DNA of 64,000 nucleotides. Origin: CAYNFR01 sp964396595 (GTDB taxonomy: Bacteria; Bacteroidota; Bacteroidia; Chitinophagales; Saprospiraceae). The notes beneath the pieces were generated by a model. That model worked only from the letters and a program-made list of their open reading frames with translations, had not been told where the DNA came from and did not search any database. The stretch covers positions 248,001 through 312,000 of the forward strand of contig CAYNFR010000001.1 of NCBI GenBank assembly GCA_964396595.1, read 5' to 3'. The position numbers were made by a program, and so were the translations under genes. Of this stretch, positions 25,672-34,821 are shown one piece after another (position 1 is the stretch's first letter; each line of letters opens with the position of its first letter).

Positions 25672-27822
25672 TTATTCTACACGGCTAATCACATTTTTGA
25701 TGTCCGGAAATTCTGCCACATGCAGGTTTAATGCTTCATCCTTGACGCGCATGCCATTAACATAGGGCCATATTCTTACATCGACCCATCCATCTCTCTT
25801 CAAGTCCCTGCTGACTTGAAGTGCTTTAGCGTAGGTATCATATAAACCGATAGTATATAGGTAAAGACCTGTCTCAGCATCGCGTTCTATCGTAGCATCG
25901 TTATACATACTCAATAGCTTGCCGCGATACATCTGACTTGTGATAATGATACCTATTTTATAACTGAGGTCTTCCTCTACGATAGCCTCATATAGCATAG
26001 ACTTCTGACTAAAAAGCTGATCGGGAAGATCCGGCAAAATATGTTCTGTTGATACCATTGTACTTTCTGCTCCATGCAGATATAGAGCTACCCGGGCATT
26101 ATATTTTTCTGCTATCAGATCATCTCCGCCTGATTTGCCATCCTTTATCAACGGATAATTATACCCAAATCCCTTGACATGCATCCTATCAGGTCTGACT
26201 CCCTTTTCTACCATATATTGCTGAACTCTTTCAGCGGTTTTTATCGACGAAAATAAGGTGTACTCAGGTATTTCCTCTGTGCCGCTGTGGCCAATGATTT
26301 CTAGAGTTACAGCGGGATTGGCGATCAAGGTCTCCGCTACTTGATCTAGAACTTTGGTGTTGTGTATTCTTGTAACGTCAGCGCTTTCTACATAGTAGAT
26401 ATGCGGAATTAGTATTGAAATATCCCCTACAACAGTCTCCTTCATCAGTGACTCTTCCCAATTCTCTGCCTCCGCACCCTCTGATGGTGTAGCCAAGAAC
26501 TCAGAGGCTTGATAGTTGATAAAGCCTAGGTCTTCTGTCAGATAATTCTGAGCTGCACTTCGTTCTTTATATCGAGCCAGATAAATATCATATCCGCCCA
26601 GTCCGCTCTTCCTATTAGAGCTAAATGTCGCTGTCAGTCCATTATGACCCATTTGAAAGTCTAGTTCATCTCCGGCACTATTAATGGGAATCCCTAGATT
26701 GACTGGCTCTGTCCAAGATTCAGCTTCATAAAGATAGCTCGATTGATATACATCATAACCGCCTACACCCCATTCTCTATTGCTACTAAAAAAGAGGGTG
26801 CGACCATCACCTGCCAGATAGGGAGAGAGTTCATCATCAATGGAGTTAATATTAGGCCCTAGATTAATGGGTGCTCCCCATGTATTGTTTTCTCTTTTTA
26901 TCGCATAAATATCATAACCCCCATAGCCTGTCGGCAAATTAAGTGCAACAAATATCACCTCATCATTCCAGAAATGCACACGGCTATTGTAAAGGGTAAG
27001 GGGTATGTCAAGACCTATCTTGCGGCTACTGCCAGATGTCGTAGAGCCATTAAGTAAAACTTCCCCGCCTATTTTAGATTCTCTATAAAAATAAATACCA
27101 TCTGCATTAGTCGTAAAACCCAGTACAAGCTCATCTTTACCCCGATTAATCGCCGCCGGCAAACGCTGTGCATCAGACCATTGGGTTCCATTATGATCGG
27201 CATAATAGATGTCGTGATCGCTCGCCCGCATATTCAAGCCTATATTTGGTCGATTACTGGTATAGTAAATTCTTCCTTCTGTATTAGGACTTTGTATAGC
27301 TCCGATATCATCATAAGGACTGTTGATTGTGCGCGAAGGGGGCTCGACTATAGCAATCGGTTTTTGAAAAGAAATGCGTTGTGCATTACCGCATTGTTTG
27401 ATCAGTTTTCTCACCCTTATACGCTCTGCACTATCGGGATCAAGACTGGCGAGATATAACTTGTATTGTGCTGCGGCCTTCTTGAAGTCTCCCCTATGAT
27501 GAAATATCATCGCCGTGTAATAATCAATCAAGGCATTCTGGTATCCATACTCTATGGCGGCTCGCATATCCGTCATAGCATTATCCATCTGATTAATTTC
27601 GTAATAACAGACACCTCTCTTGAAGAGAAGTGGTCCGCTAGTCGCTAGCTTTTCAATCTGATTAAAGTAAATTATAGCCTCTTGATAGTGGCCATTGTCA
27701 TATGCACTATTAGCTTTCTGAAGATTATCCTGCTGGGCAGATAAGGGTACAAAAAACAACAACAAGACAGACGATACTGCTGTCGTCAATTTATAAATGC
27801 CTGTTGGTATCAAAATTTTCAA
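25672..27822 (-). CDS. TPR/PD40/OmpA-like envelope protein with SPOR-like C-terminus (PorE-like layout)
   Basis: A 716-residue secreted protein. Order: signal peptide (about 1-29, FVPLSAQ), TPR repeats (about 31-130), a PD40/WD40-like propeller (about 165-420, repeated GGYDIY with SSNR), an OmpA-like domain (about 465-590), and a C-terminal segment that looks like a SPOR fold (GLYLYTIGLYDTYAKALQVS at about 645). TPR-PD40-OmpA is the layout of PorE-type proteins, which tie the type IX machine to peptidoglycan. The OmpA domain is atypical: the Asp of GHTD reads GHSG and the SxxRA region reads SSIKTAERV, so peptidoglycan binding is doubtful. The start overlaps the E2 gene by 32 bases. Confidence 0.82.
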   Translation of the reverse strand: MKILIPTGIYKLTTAVSSVLLLFFVPLSAQQDNLQKANSAYDNGHYQEAIIYFNQIEKLATSGPLLFKRGVCYYEINQMDNAMTDMRAAIEYGYQNALIDYYTAMIFHHRGDFKKAAAQYKLYLASLDPDSAERIRVRKLIKQCGNAQRISFQKPIAIVEPPSRTINSPYDDIGAIQSPNTEGRIYYTSNRPNIGLNMRASDHDIYYADHNGTQWSDAQRLPAAINRGKDELVLGFTTNADGIYFYRESKIGGEVLLNGSTTSGSSRKIGLDIPLTLYNSRVHFWNDEVIFVALNLPTGYGGYDIYAIKRENNTWGAPINLGPNINSIDDELSPYLAGDGRTLFFSSNREWGVGGYDVYQSSYLYEAESWTEPVNLGIPINSAGDELDFQMGHNGLTATFSSNRKSGLGGYDIYLARYKERSAAQNYLTEDLGFINYQASEFLATPSEGAEAENWEESLMKETVVGDISILIPHIYYVESADVTRIHNTKVLDQVAETLIANPAVTLEIIGHSGTEEIPEYTLFSSIKTAERVQQYMVEKGVRPDRMHVKGFGYNYPLIKDGKSGGDDLIAEKYNARVALYLHGAESTMVSTEHILPDLPDQLFSQKSMLYEAIVEEDLSYKIGIIITSQMYRGKLLSMYNDATIERDAETGLYLYTIGLYDTYAKALQVSRDLKRDGWVDVRIWPYVNGMRVKDEALNLHVAEFPDIKNVISRVE

Positions 27823-29233
27823 GGTAATGTGCTATTCTATTCAAGAAGTTACCACCTAGATAACCATCTATAACTCTGTGATCAAACGATAAAGATAGAT
27901 ACATCATATGTCGGATAGATATAATGTCTCCATAATCACTCTGCTCTACAACAGGTTTTTTCTGTATGGCTCCGAGAGCGAGAATGGCTAACTGTGGTTG
28001 CGGGATAATCGGCGTACCAATGATATTGTTAAATGTGCCGATGTTACTTATCGTAAACGTCCCCCCCTGTATTTCCTCTGGTTTGAGTTGATTTTTTCTT
28101 GCTCGAGACGCAAGATCGTTTACTTTTCTTGTCAGACCATACAGATTGAGATCTCCCGCATTGTGGATAACGGGTACAATTAGATTTCCAGACTCCAGGG
28201 CTGTGGCTATACCAAGATTAATGGCTGCTTTTAGGACAATATTATCGCCATCCAGTACGGCATTAATCATCGGGAAGTCCTTCAATGCGCTTATCACGGC
28301 CTCTGCAAATATGGGCGAAAAAGTAAGTCGCTCCCCATATTTCTCTAGATAGAGTCCTTTGGCTTTGTCGCGCCATAAGACAATATTGGTTACATCAGCT
28401 TCGACAACGGATGTTACATGCGGTGCCGTCTTGACAGAGTGAACCATGTGTGCTGCAATGAGCGTGCGCATCCGATCCATAGGGACTATTTTATCACCGG
28501 CATGAGGAGTATACTCACTCGACTGAGCTGTAACAGGTTTTCCTTCCGTTTGCTTTTCGGAAGAGCATTTAGATTTGTCGTGGTTCGATACTATTGCTGT
28601 AGCAGAACTCGGCCCGGGAGCTGTTTTCTTTTGATCGATATATCTTAAAAGATCATCCTTGGATATCCGTGACTTATTCAGAGATGTGCTCAGTTGTCTC
28701 AACTCTTCCACACTGATTCCTTCCGCCCGAGCCATATTCCGCACGATGGGCGAGAACCATTGGCCATCAAGCTGGCTCGGATAGTAGGCAGTAGATTTAT
28801 ATTGTGGAATCGTTAAGCTTGATTTTGTCGATGACGACAGTGAAGACTTCTTCGGTGTTTCGTCGGTTGTTTTGCTTAACGGCGTCGGAGATTGTGGAGG
28901 CGTTTCCGCTTTTAACTTTACTACTTGTGCCTCTTTAGGCTTTTCTGTGGCTGGTTGATCCGTCCGAATAACTTCCTGCGCTATTGATGAGCCTTCCTGC
29001 TCAATGATCGCTATTACTTCTCCGACCTTGACGGTATCATTTACTGAGAATAAAAGTTCCGAGACTATGCCCCTGACCGGGCTTGGGACCTCAGAATCTA
29101 CCTTGTCTGTTGCAATTTCAAGAAGTATGTCGTCTTCTTCGATACGATCTCCCGAGCTTTTATGCCATGATATGATGGTCGCTTCAAAAATACTTTCGCC
29201 CATTTTGGGCATTACCATTTCATATCGAGCCAT
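27791..29233 (-). CDS. 2-oxo acid dehydrogenase E2 acyltransferase (lipoyl-bearing)
   Basis: A 480-residue dihydrolipoamide acyltransferase. A single lipoyl domain (lipoyl Lys44 in EIATDKVDSEVPSP), a Pro/Lys/Ser-rich linker, a peripheral-subunit-binding domain (about 164-200, SPIVRNMARAEGISVEEL) and a catalytic domain with His452 and Asp456 in SFDHRVIDG. It transfers an acyl group from the E1 component to coenzyme A. No E1 or E3 gene is adjacent, so branched-chain, 2-oxoglutarate or pyruvate type cannot be settled by context; the orphan single-lipoyl form in Bacteroidota is often called branched-chain E2. A TACTTTTG box lies 20 bases upstream. Confidence 0.92.
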   Translation of the reverse strand: MARYEMVMPKMGESIFEATIISWHKSSGDRIEEDDILLEIATDKVDSEVPSPVRGIVSELLFSVNDTVKVGEVIAIIEQEGSSIAQEVIRTDQPATEKPKEAQVVKLKAETPPQSPTPLSKTTDETPKKSSLSSSTKSSLTIPQYKSTAYYPSQLDGQWFSPIVRNMARAEGISVEELRQLSTSLNKSRISKDDLLRYIDQKKTAPGPSSATAIVSNHDKSKCSSEKQTEGKPVTAQSSEYTPHAGDKIVPMDRMRTLIAAHMVHSVKTAPHVTSVVEADVTNIVLWRDKAKGLYLEKYGERLTFSPIFAEAVISALKDFPMINAVLDGDNIVLKAAINLGIATALESGNLIVPVIHNAGDLNLYGLTRKVNDLASRARKNQLKPEEIQGGTFTISNIGTFNNIIGTPIIPQPQLAILALGAIQKKPVVEQSDYGDIISIRHMMYLSLSFDHRVIDGYLGGNFLNRIAHYLENFDTNRHL

Positions 29234-29252
29234 GCGATCTAATTGTCATGGA

Positions 29253-29260
29253 CAAAAGTA
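29253..29260 (-). promoter_or_regulatory. Possible -7 promoter element for the E2 gene
   Basis: The minus strand reads TACTTTTG, ending 19 bases before the ATG at 29233. That would give a leader of roughly a dozen bases. Same octamer as before mreB. Confidence 0.45.
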
Positions 29261-29357
29261 TAAATTCTGTTCTTGTCGTGATGTGTAATCCATTAACACG
29301 CTCAAGTTTATACTCATTTTAAGTGCTAAATGATACTTTAGTGGTTCAATTAACCAC

Positions 29358-29930
29358 ATGTTTAAATTATATCTAAAGCTGGGCTTTGATCACATCTTAG
29401 ACATTAACGGATATGATCACATCTTGTTTGTGATCGCACTTTGTGCCGCTTATCGTTTTACAGAGTGGAAAAAAATATTAATCTTAGTCACTGCATTTAC
29501 AGTAGGTCATAGCCTTACACTTGCTTTGTCAGCATTGAATGTCGTACGGGTTAATGCTGATCTGATAGAATTTCTCATTCCGCTGACCATATTAATTACC
29601 GCATTATTTAATGTCATCAAACCGGTAGATGGCGTGGTCGATAAAAAAACGATGACGACTAAGTATGGTCTCGCGCTGATGTTCGGCTTGATACATGGTC
29701 TCGGTTTTTCTAATTACTTCCGATCACTTCTCGGCAAAGAAGAATCTATTGTCGGGCCCTTGATGGCTTTTAACATTGGGGTAGAACTAGGACAGATTGT
29801 CATCGTTGCCCTCACGGTATTTATCGGTTACGCATTGATGCGCTGGTTTAAAGCGAAGCAAAGGGATTGGACACTTTTTGTGTCAGGTGCTGCTGCGGGT
29901 ATTGCCATCAGTCTGATGATCGGTAGCTAG
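29358..29930 (+). CDS. HupE/UreJ family membrane protein
   Basis: A 190-residue integral membrane protein with about six hydrophobic helices and the family hallmarks GFDHILDINGYDHILFVIAL and TAFTVGHSLTLALS, whose His and Asp residues could bind a metal. FGLIHGLGFSNYF carries another His. HupE/UreJ proteins are linked to nickel or cobalt supply, but no hydrogenase or urease gene is near. Metal transport is inference from the family. Confidence 0.88.
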   Translation: MFKLYLKLGFDHILDINGYDHILFVIALCAAYRFTEWKKILILVTAFTVGHSLTLALSALNVVRVNADLIEFLIPLTILITALFNVIKPVDGVVDKKTMTTKYGLALMFGLIHGLGFSNYFRSLLGKEESIVGPLMAFNIGVELGQIVIVALTVFIGYALMRWFKAKQRDWTLFVSGAAAGIAISLMIGS

Positions 29931-29937
29931 GAGTCCG

Positions 29938-32900
29938 TTATAAATCCTGTTTTTCTTCTTTTTTTAATGACTTTCGCCGTCTCGACGGCAACATAGCTCG
30001 GGGCGCGGCACTCTCTCCTTCGGAGAATCTTGGATCTGTGATATATGGCAACTTGGTCATAGAAGAGACTTCTATACTGTAAAAGCCAAATTCTTCCGTG
30101 ACCTTGCCGGCGATCAGATATACCCCTTTGCCACGCACAGGATATGCCTTGGCCACGGACGGAAAATGTACCGTGTCTAAAAAATCTCCTTTTAAATCGA
30201 TAAAGGTTCCAAATCCCATCCGCTCCCCCTTGACCGTCTTAGTGTCCTTCATCGTTATCAGATAGCCTATAATCCGCACCGTTTTTCCTATTGCCTGCGG
30301 CAAATCAGACACTAGTAATCTCGGATAATTCTGATCTTCCACTAGACTGAACGGGTCACACAACGGAAATCCTAGTAACTCCATCTGATCAAATGCATCT
30401 TCAAATATCTCCTCCGACAGTGTAGGCAAAGTGTACTCCTTGATATTACAACTAAACAACTTGGGCTGTAAAACCTCTTTCTTGTCCGTTTTCGACAACA
30501 AGCGATATGCCTTCCACAGCAAGATCTTTTTCTCCTCCCCTAAGCTCCTCAGCGCATTGATGCGTATCAAGAGACACAATTGCTCGAGGCCTATACACGT
30601 GCGATCGACAAATTCGGCCAATGCACCGTATCTTCCATTGCGCTTGCGCTCCATGACGATCTGTTGTACCATATCGAGCTCTACACCACAGATAAAACCC
30701 ATCCCCAGATATATGTCTTTTCCGCTGATGACACAGGCGTACTCGCTATTGTTAATACAAGGCGCCAGAATATTACCGCCATGCATGCGCGCCTCGTGGA
30801 TGTATAGCTCAGAACGATAAAAACCACCACCATTATTAATCGTAGCGACCATGTACTCCAGTGGATAATGCGCCTTTAAAAATAAGGTCTGATAACTCTC
30901 TACGGCATACGATGCCGAATGCCCTTTAGCAAATGCATACCCAGCAAAGCTCTCAATCTGTCGCCATATCTCCCTGCTGAAATCCTCCGCATAACCCTTA
31001 GCCGCACAATTGTCGAAATACTTTTGACGCACCCGGTCAAATTCTTCTCTCGACCGATACTTACCCGACATGCCTCGTCTCAACACATCCGCCTCCCCCA
31101 GCGTCAGCCCGGCAAAATAATGCGCCACCTTAATTACGTCTTCTTGATAGACCATGATGCCATAGGTGTCCGGCATAATATCAAGCATCACCGGATGCGC
31201 CTCTTTCCGCTTCTCCGGAAATCGCTCTCGCAATATATATTCTCGCATCATACCCGACCGTGCCACCCCGGGCCTGATGATCGAACTAGCAGCCACTAGA
31301 CCTAGATAATTGTCCACGCGCAGTTTGCGCAAGAGCATTCGCATGGCAGGAGACTCTACATAAAAACAACCTATTGCTTTACCTTCACGAAGCAGATCCT
31401 TTACTCTGCCGTCTTCCTTAAATCGCTTGATATCATGAATATCAATATTCTCGGCTGAAGGATTGTTTGCCCGGACGATCTTGAGTCCATCTTTGATCTT
31501 GGCCAAACCGCGTTGCCCTAGTATGTCAAATTTGTGCAGCCCAATATCTTCAGCCACAACCATATCAAACTGCGTCGTCGGAAAACCTTTCGGCGGAACG
31601 AAGGTCGCAGTGTATCGCTGTATCGGCAGATCAGAAATCACGATGCCTCCGGCATGAACACTGAGATGACTCGGCATGTCATGAATCACTTGCGCATACT
31701 TCACCACGAGCTGCGAATATTGATCAAGATCAGCGTAGTTAAACCGCCCCTCGCTCAGCACATCTTGCTCTGCCTTGGGCAGGCCAAATACCTTGCCTAG
31801 CTCCCTGACAGCTGCGCGATACTGAAAAGTATTATAAGTCGCCAGAAGCGCTGTGTTAGGAAAGCGATTAAAAATATACCTCGTTACATCTTCTCTATCT
31901 CGCCATGAAAAATCAACGTCAAAATCCGGCGGCGTCTCCCGATATAAATTGATGAACCGCTCAAAATATAAATCAAGTTCGATCGGATCTACATTCGTAA
32001 TCTGTAGGAGATACGCCACCACACTATTCGCCCCGCTCCCTCTCCCTACATAAAAATATCCCCTATCACGCGCATATCGGGCAATATCCCAGTTAATTAG
32101 GAAATAAGACACAAACTTCTTCTCTTCGATAATATTGAGCTCCTTCGTTATTCGATCGAGTATATCCTGTGTCGGACGAGGAAAGCGATAATAGAGCTTA
32201 TCCCTACATAACTGACGTATCAGGCGGCTGTCGGCCTCTGTTGTACCTGTATAAGCCCTGAGGTTCTTAGATTCACCGGTATTAAAATCCATATCCACGA
32301 TACATCTCGACAGCAGCTCCTCTGTCTGCGCCAGCAGATATTCGTGCCCCTTGAGCCGCTCACACAACACACGCCTACTGATCAGCATATCCGTCGGCGA
32401 AGCATAATCTGCCGATGTCACTTTAGAATAAATCGTGTTCATGTCGATGGCGCGTAATATCTTGTGGGTATTGTGATCTGTGCGATCGCGAAAACTCCCC
32501 GGCTGTAATAAAACAAGCTTTTCTCTCGGGATACGTATGCTAAATCCGAGTTGGTTAATTTGATCCAGCCTTATACCCACATATTCATGATCATGTAAAC
32601 GCCTATCCGGCATGCGCATCACCGGATAGATAAAAAAAACATCCTCCATCATACATGGGATATCCGGCAGGTCTATTTTCTCTTGTGTCAGATGACCGCT
32701 TAAAAAATGATTTAACTGTTCAAACCCATCCATATTCTGAGCCAGACCTACATACAGCTGCTCCACCCCCCTGCGAAAATCTATACCCACCGCCGGGCGA
32801 AGACCCGCTCGCCCGGCCAGACGAATAAAGCTCATCGCTGCCGCCGTATTGTTAATATCCGTCATCGCTACAGAAGAATACCCGGCCTCCTTCGCCCAAT

Positions 32901-32967
32901 TAACTAATTCTCCCGGAGATAGTAAGCCATAACGAAAGCTATAATGACTATGGGTGTTAAGATACAA
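29938..32967 (-). CDS. DNA polymerase III alpha subunit, short DnaE2-like form
   Basis: A 1009-residue C-family DNA polymerase, shorter than replicative DnaE (about 1150-1250). Order: PHP domain (about 1-65, THSHYSF), polymerase palm with PPDFDVDF (about 353-360), fingers, HhH-like tail, and an OB-fold with KTVRIIGYLITMKDTKTVKG near the C-terminus. The PHP site is degenerate: the usual TDHG segment reads MTDINN, so the metal-binding His is lost. These features fit the second, error-prone type of alpha subunit (DnaE2/ImuC). imuA/imuB or lexA partners are not in the window. It ends 7 bp from the converging HupE gene. Confidence 0.88.
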   Translation of the reverse strand: MYLNTHSHYSFRYGLLSPGELVNWAKEAGYSSVAMTDINNTAAAMSFIRLAGRAGLRPAVGIDFRRGVEQLYVGLAQNMDGFEQLNHFLSGHLTQEKIDLPDIPCMMEDVFFIYPVMRMPDRRLHDHEYVGIRLDQINQLGFSIRIPREKLVLLQPGSFRDRTDHNTHKILRAIDMNTIYSKVTSADYASPTDMLISRRVLCERLKGHEYLLAQTEELLSRCIVDMDFNTGESKNLRAYTGTTEADSRLIRQLCRDKLYYRFPRPTQDILDRITKELNIIEEKKFVSYFLINWDIARYARDRGYFYVGRGSGANSVVAYLLQITNVDPIELDLYFERFINLYRETPPDFDVDFSWRDREDVTRYIFNRFPNTALLATYNTFQYRAAVRELGKVFGLPKAEQDVLSEGRFNYADLDQYSQLVVKYAQVIHDMPSHLSVHAGGIVISDLPIQRYTATFVPPKGFPTTQFDMVVAEDIGLHKFDILGQRGLAKIKDGLKIVRANNPSAENIDIHDIKRFKEDGRVKDLLREGKAIGCFYVESPAMRMLLRKLRVDNYLGLVAASSIIRPGVARSGMMREYILRERFPEKRKEAHPVMLDIMPDTYGIMVYQEDVIKVAHYFAGLTLGEADVLRRGMSGKYRSREEFDRVRQKYFDNCAAKGYAEDFSREIWRQIESFAGYAFAKGHSASYAVESYQTLFLKAHYPLEYMVATINNGGGFYRSELYIHEARMHGGNILAPCINNSEYACVISGKDIYLGMGFICGVELDMVQQIVMERKRNGRYGALAEFVDRTCIGLEQLCLLIRINALRSLGEEKKILLWKAYRLLSKTDKKEVLQPKLFSCNIKEYTLPTLSEEIFEDAFDQMELLGFPLCDPFSLVEDQNYPRLLVSDLPQAIGKTVRIIGYLITMKDTKTVKGERMGFGTFIDLKGDFLDTVHFPSVAKAYPVRGKGVYLIAGKVTEEFGFYSIEVSSMTKLPYITDPRFSEGESAAPRAMLPSRRRKSLKKEEKQDL

Positions 32968-33212
32968 GATCTACTTTTTGCCAAATATATTAGTATTCTA
33001 ATATAATTAGCAATATACTAAATGGTTTAGTTGTGGCCTGTCGGCAAATGTTGGAAAGGTTTTAATTTAAACGGGCAATAAATGTTGAGAAGGGGGGTGC
33101 TCCCAGAGGCAGTATTTCAAATTGCCAAAAAGAATGTATCCTTAATTCAACAGTACCCGTTTAGCATACCATAAGATCTGCTGGCGGGTCATTCTTTTTT
33201 AATTTACGCGGA

Positions 33213-33990
33213 AAACAAAGCACCATCTGTATCGAAGATCAAGTTGCCTTGTTAAAACAGCGAGGGATGCTTTTCAAAGATGAACTTGCCGCCCACCATT
33301 TTTTGAAAAATATAAGCTGCTACAGACTCAAGGGATATTAATGGGATACACAAGCCGACTGTGAAAAATGGCGGCTTATGGCGGCTTATGGCAATTGATC
33401 CATGATCAATTTGTAAAGAAAGTTCTGCCCGGCGCCCTAGAATAACTATTTATCAAAACACTATTCTTGATCTCAAAAAAGAATATCACAGGAGTCAAGA
33501 AATATTTCTCCAAGACCAGAAGAGAAGATATTCAAACCAAGAAAAAGATGCTTGGAAAATAATGGAAGTAGCCTCAATTGGAATTTTGTCAAAACTATAC
33601 AAGAATTTAAAACATCAGCTATCCGAAAAAGCAATTGGTGCCAACGAAATGGGACTGAATCTACATAGTGAGTTGTCAAGTTGGCTAGAAGCAATAACTT
33701 ATGTTAGTAACATCATAGCTCATAACTCTAGGTTGGGGAGCAGAAATATAGTGAAAGCTCCCACAGCTGAACTATAAAATCCTCCTTAGGATTGGCTTGA
33801 CAAGCCAATAGCCCCAGTGCAAAAAAAGAAACCATTTTAATTATTAACACTATGGTTTATTTGTGCAACGAAGTTTCTCCGAACCACCATGTTAAAAGTA
33901 AAATACTTGATCTGTGTGCACACAACCCAAAGATTCCAATCTATAAACTTGGGTTTTTAAACGACTGCCAAAACCAAGAATTATAGAAAT
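33213..33990 (+). pseudogene. Decayed Abi_2 (AbiD/AbiF-type abortive infection) gene
   Basis: Three pieces in successive order match the Abi_2 family, known from phage-exclusion genes. Piece one (33213-33339) reads EDQVALLKQRGM, then HHFLKNISCYRLKGY and a stop. Piece two (about 33500-33776) reads KIMEVASIGILSKLYKNLK, then SWLEAITYVSNIIAHNSRL. Piece three (33853-33960) reads MVYLCNEVSPNHH, then NPKIPIYKLGF, after which a one-base shift is needed to read NDCQNQEL. Stops, frame changes and missing middle sequence show it is broken. The recognition rests on these conserved segments, including the RxxxxNxxAHxxRL-like core. Confidence 0.72.
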
Positions 33991-34137
33991 AAAAAATGGA
34001 TAAAACGAAGTCGTCTGTCTGCCAAGCGGCTATACTCCTTCATGACAAGAATGGTGAAAAATGAAAGCAATCTATCTCGGCAGTGCGGCATTTTCTTTGA
34101 GAAATTGATAGAATAAATGTTCCTATCAAAAAAATAA

Positions 34138-34167
34138 AAAGCCGCTCCCGCATGAGAACAGCCCTTT
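34138..34167 (-). terminator. Terminator of the uppS-bamA-ompH transcript
   Basis: On the minus strand a stem of up to 14 pairs, several of them G-U, encloses a 4-base loop (ATGC). It is followed by TTTTTATTTTTTT. It begins 21 bases after the ompH stop. The T-rich tail makes an intrinsic terminator likely. Confidence 0.7.
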
Positions 34168-34187
34168 ATAAAGTTTATTTCTTCAGA

Positions 34188-34688
34188 TTAAATACCCAGG
34201 CGCTTCTTTAGCGCAGGAAACAAATCGTCCGCTTCTTTAGCAAACACGACTCCCCCCATACTTGTGTCAAAGATCATAGTATATCCCAGCTCTTTGCCAA
34301 GATTAGTAATTTCGTTCTGTACGCGATTCAGAATTGGCTGATATAGCTCTTGCTTCTTGTTAGCAAGCAACTCTTGTACCTCTTCCTCATAGCGCTGTAT
34401 AGCTTGCTGCTCTGATGTCAATACAGCTTCTTTTTGTTGCATCTGTACTTGAGACAGCTCACCACTATTCATCTCCGCCAAATATGCGTTGTAATTGGTC
34501 TCAAATTTCTTAACCATTTGCTCCCCTTTGGTAAAGATGTCTTTTTGATAGGATTCAAGCTTGCTGTCAGCAGTCTTTACATCAGGCATCGCCAATAACA
34601 CTTGGCTGGAGTTTACATAACCAAACTTCTGCGCACTCAGAGTCAATGTGATGCACAGCACTAATAGAGAGAAAATAAAATTCTTCAT
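34188..34688 (-). CDS. ompH: OmpH/Skp family periplasmic chaperone
   Basis: A 166-residue periplasmic chaperone of outer-membrane proteins. It has a signal peptide (about 1-19, LTLSAQ), the typical KFGYVNSSQVLLAMPDVKTA start, a long coiled coil (about 40-125) and the final sheet segment (LGYTMIFDTSMGGVVFAKEADD). Located directly downstream of bamA, its usual place in Bacteroidota, with its own TAAATTTG box 72 bases upstream. Confidence 0.95.
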   Translation of the reverse strand: MKNFIFSLLVLCITLTLSAQKFGYVNSSQVLLAMPDVKTADSKLESYQKDIFTKGEQMVKKFETNYNAYLAEMNSGELSQVQMQQKEAVLTSEQQAIQRYEEEVQELLANKKQELYQPILNRVQNEITNLGKELGYTMIFDTSMGGVVFAKEADDLFPALKKRLGI

Positions 34689-34759
34689 GATAAAATTACT
34701 TAGTCGTTTTTATTGATTAAATATATCGAGCTCACGCTCCGAACGTTAGTCTTAAGACG

Positions 34760-34767
34760 CAAATTTA
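34760..34767 (-). promoter_or_regulatory. Possible -7 promoter element for ompH
   Basis: The minus strand reads TAAATTTG between bamA and ompH, about 72 bases before the ompH ATG, and could give ompH its own start of transcription. Confidence 0.4.
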
Positions 34768-34821
34768 GTCTGATCTGTAGCTTTTTCAACACAGTTTAAC
34801 GATTCTTTAATCCAAGCACCA

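Larger units (their letters stand above)
32968..34187. other. Long non-coding stretch holding the abi remnant
   Basis: About 1.2 kb between the polymerase and ompH genes, the longest gap in the window. Apart from the Abi_2 remnant (33213-33990) and the ompH terminator at the right end, I see only short open frames (for example 30 codons from about 33082, and 87 codons from 33853 whose second half is out-of-frame abi sequence). No insertion sequence, tRNA or clear direct repeat flanks it. Confidence 0.55.

Noticed and set aside
30431..30820. Plus-strand open frame of 129 codons
   Set aside because: Antisense shadow of the DnaE-type polymerase gene, which has conserved domains across this segment.
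33853..34116. 87-codon open frame read as a new gene
   Set aside because: Its first part matches Abi_2 and its second part is the same sequence read out of frame after a one-base shift, so it belongs to the pseudogene.
32968..34187. Insertion sequence or prophage scar
   Set aside because: No transposase fragment, terminal inverted repeat or target duplication was found; only Abi_2 remnants.
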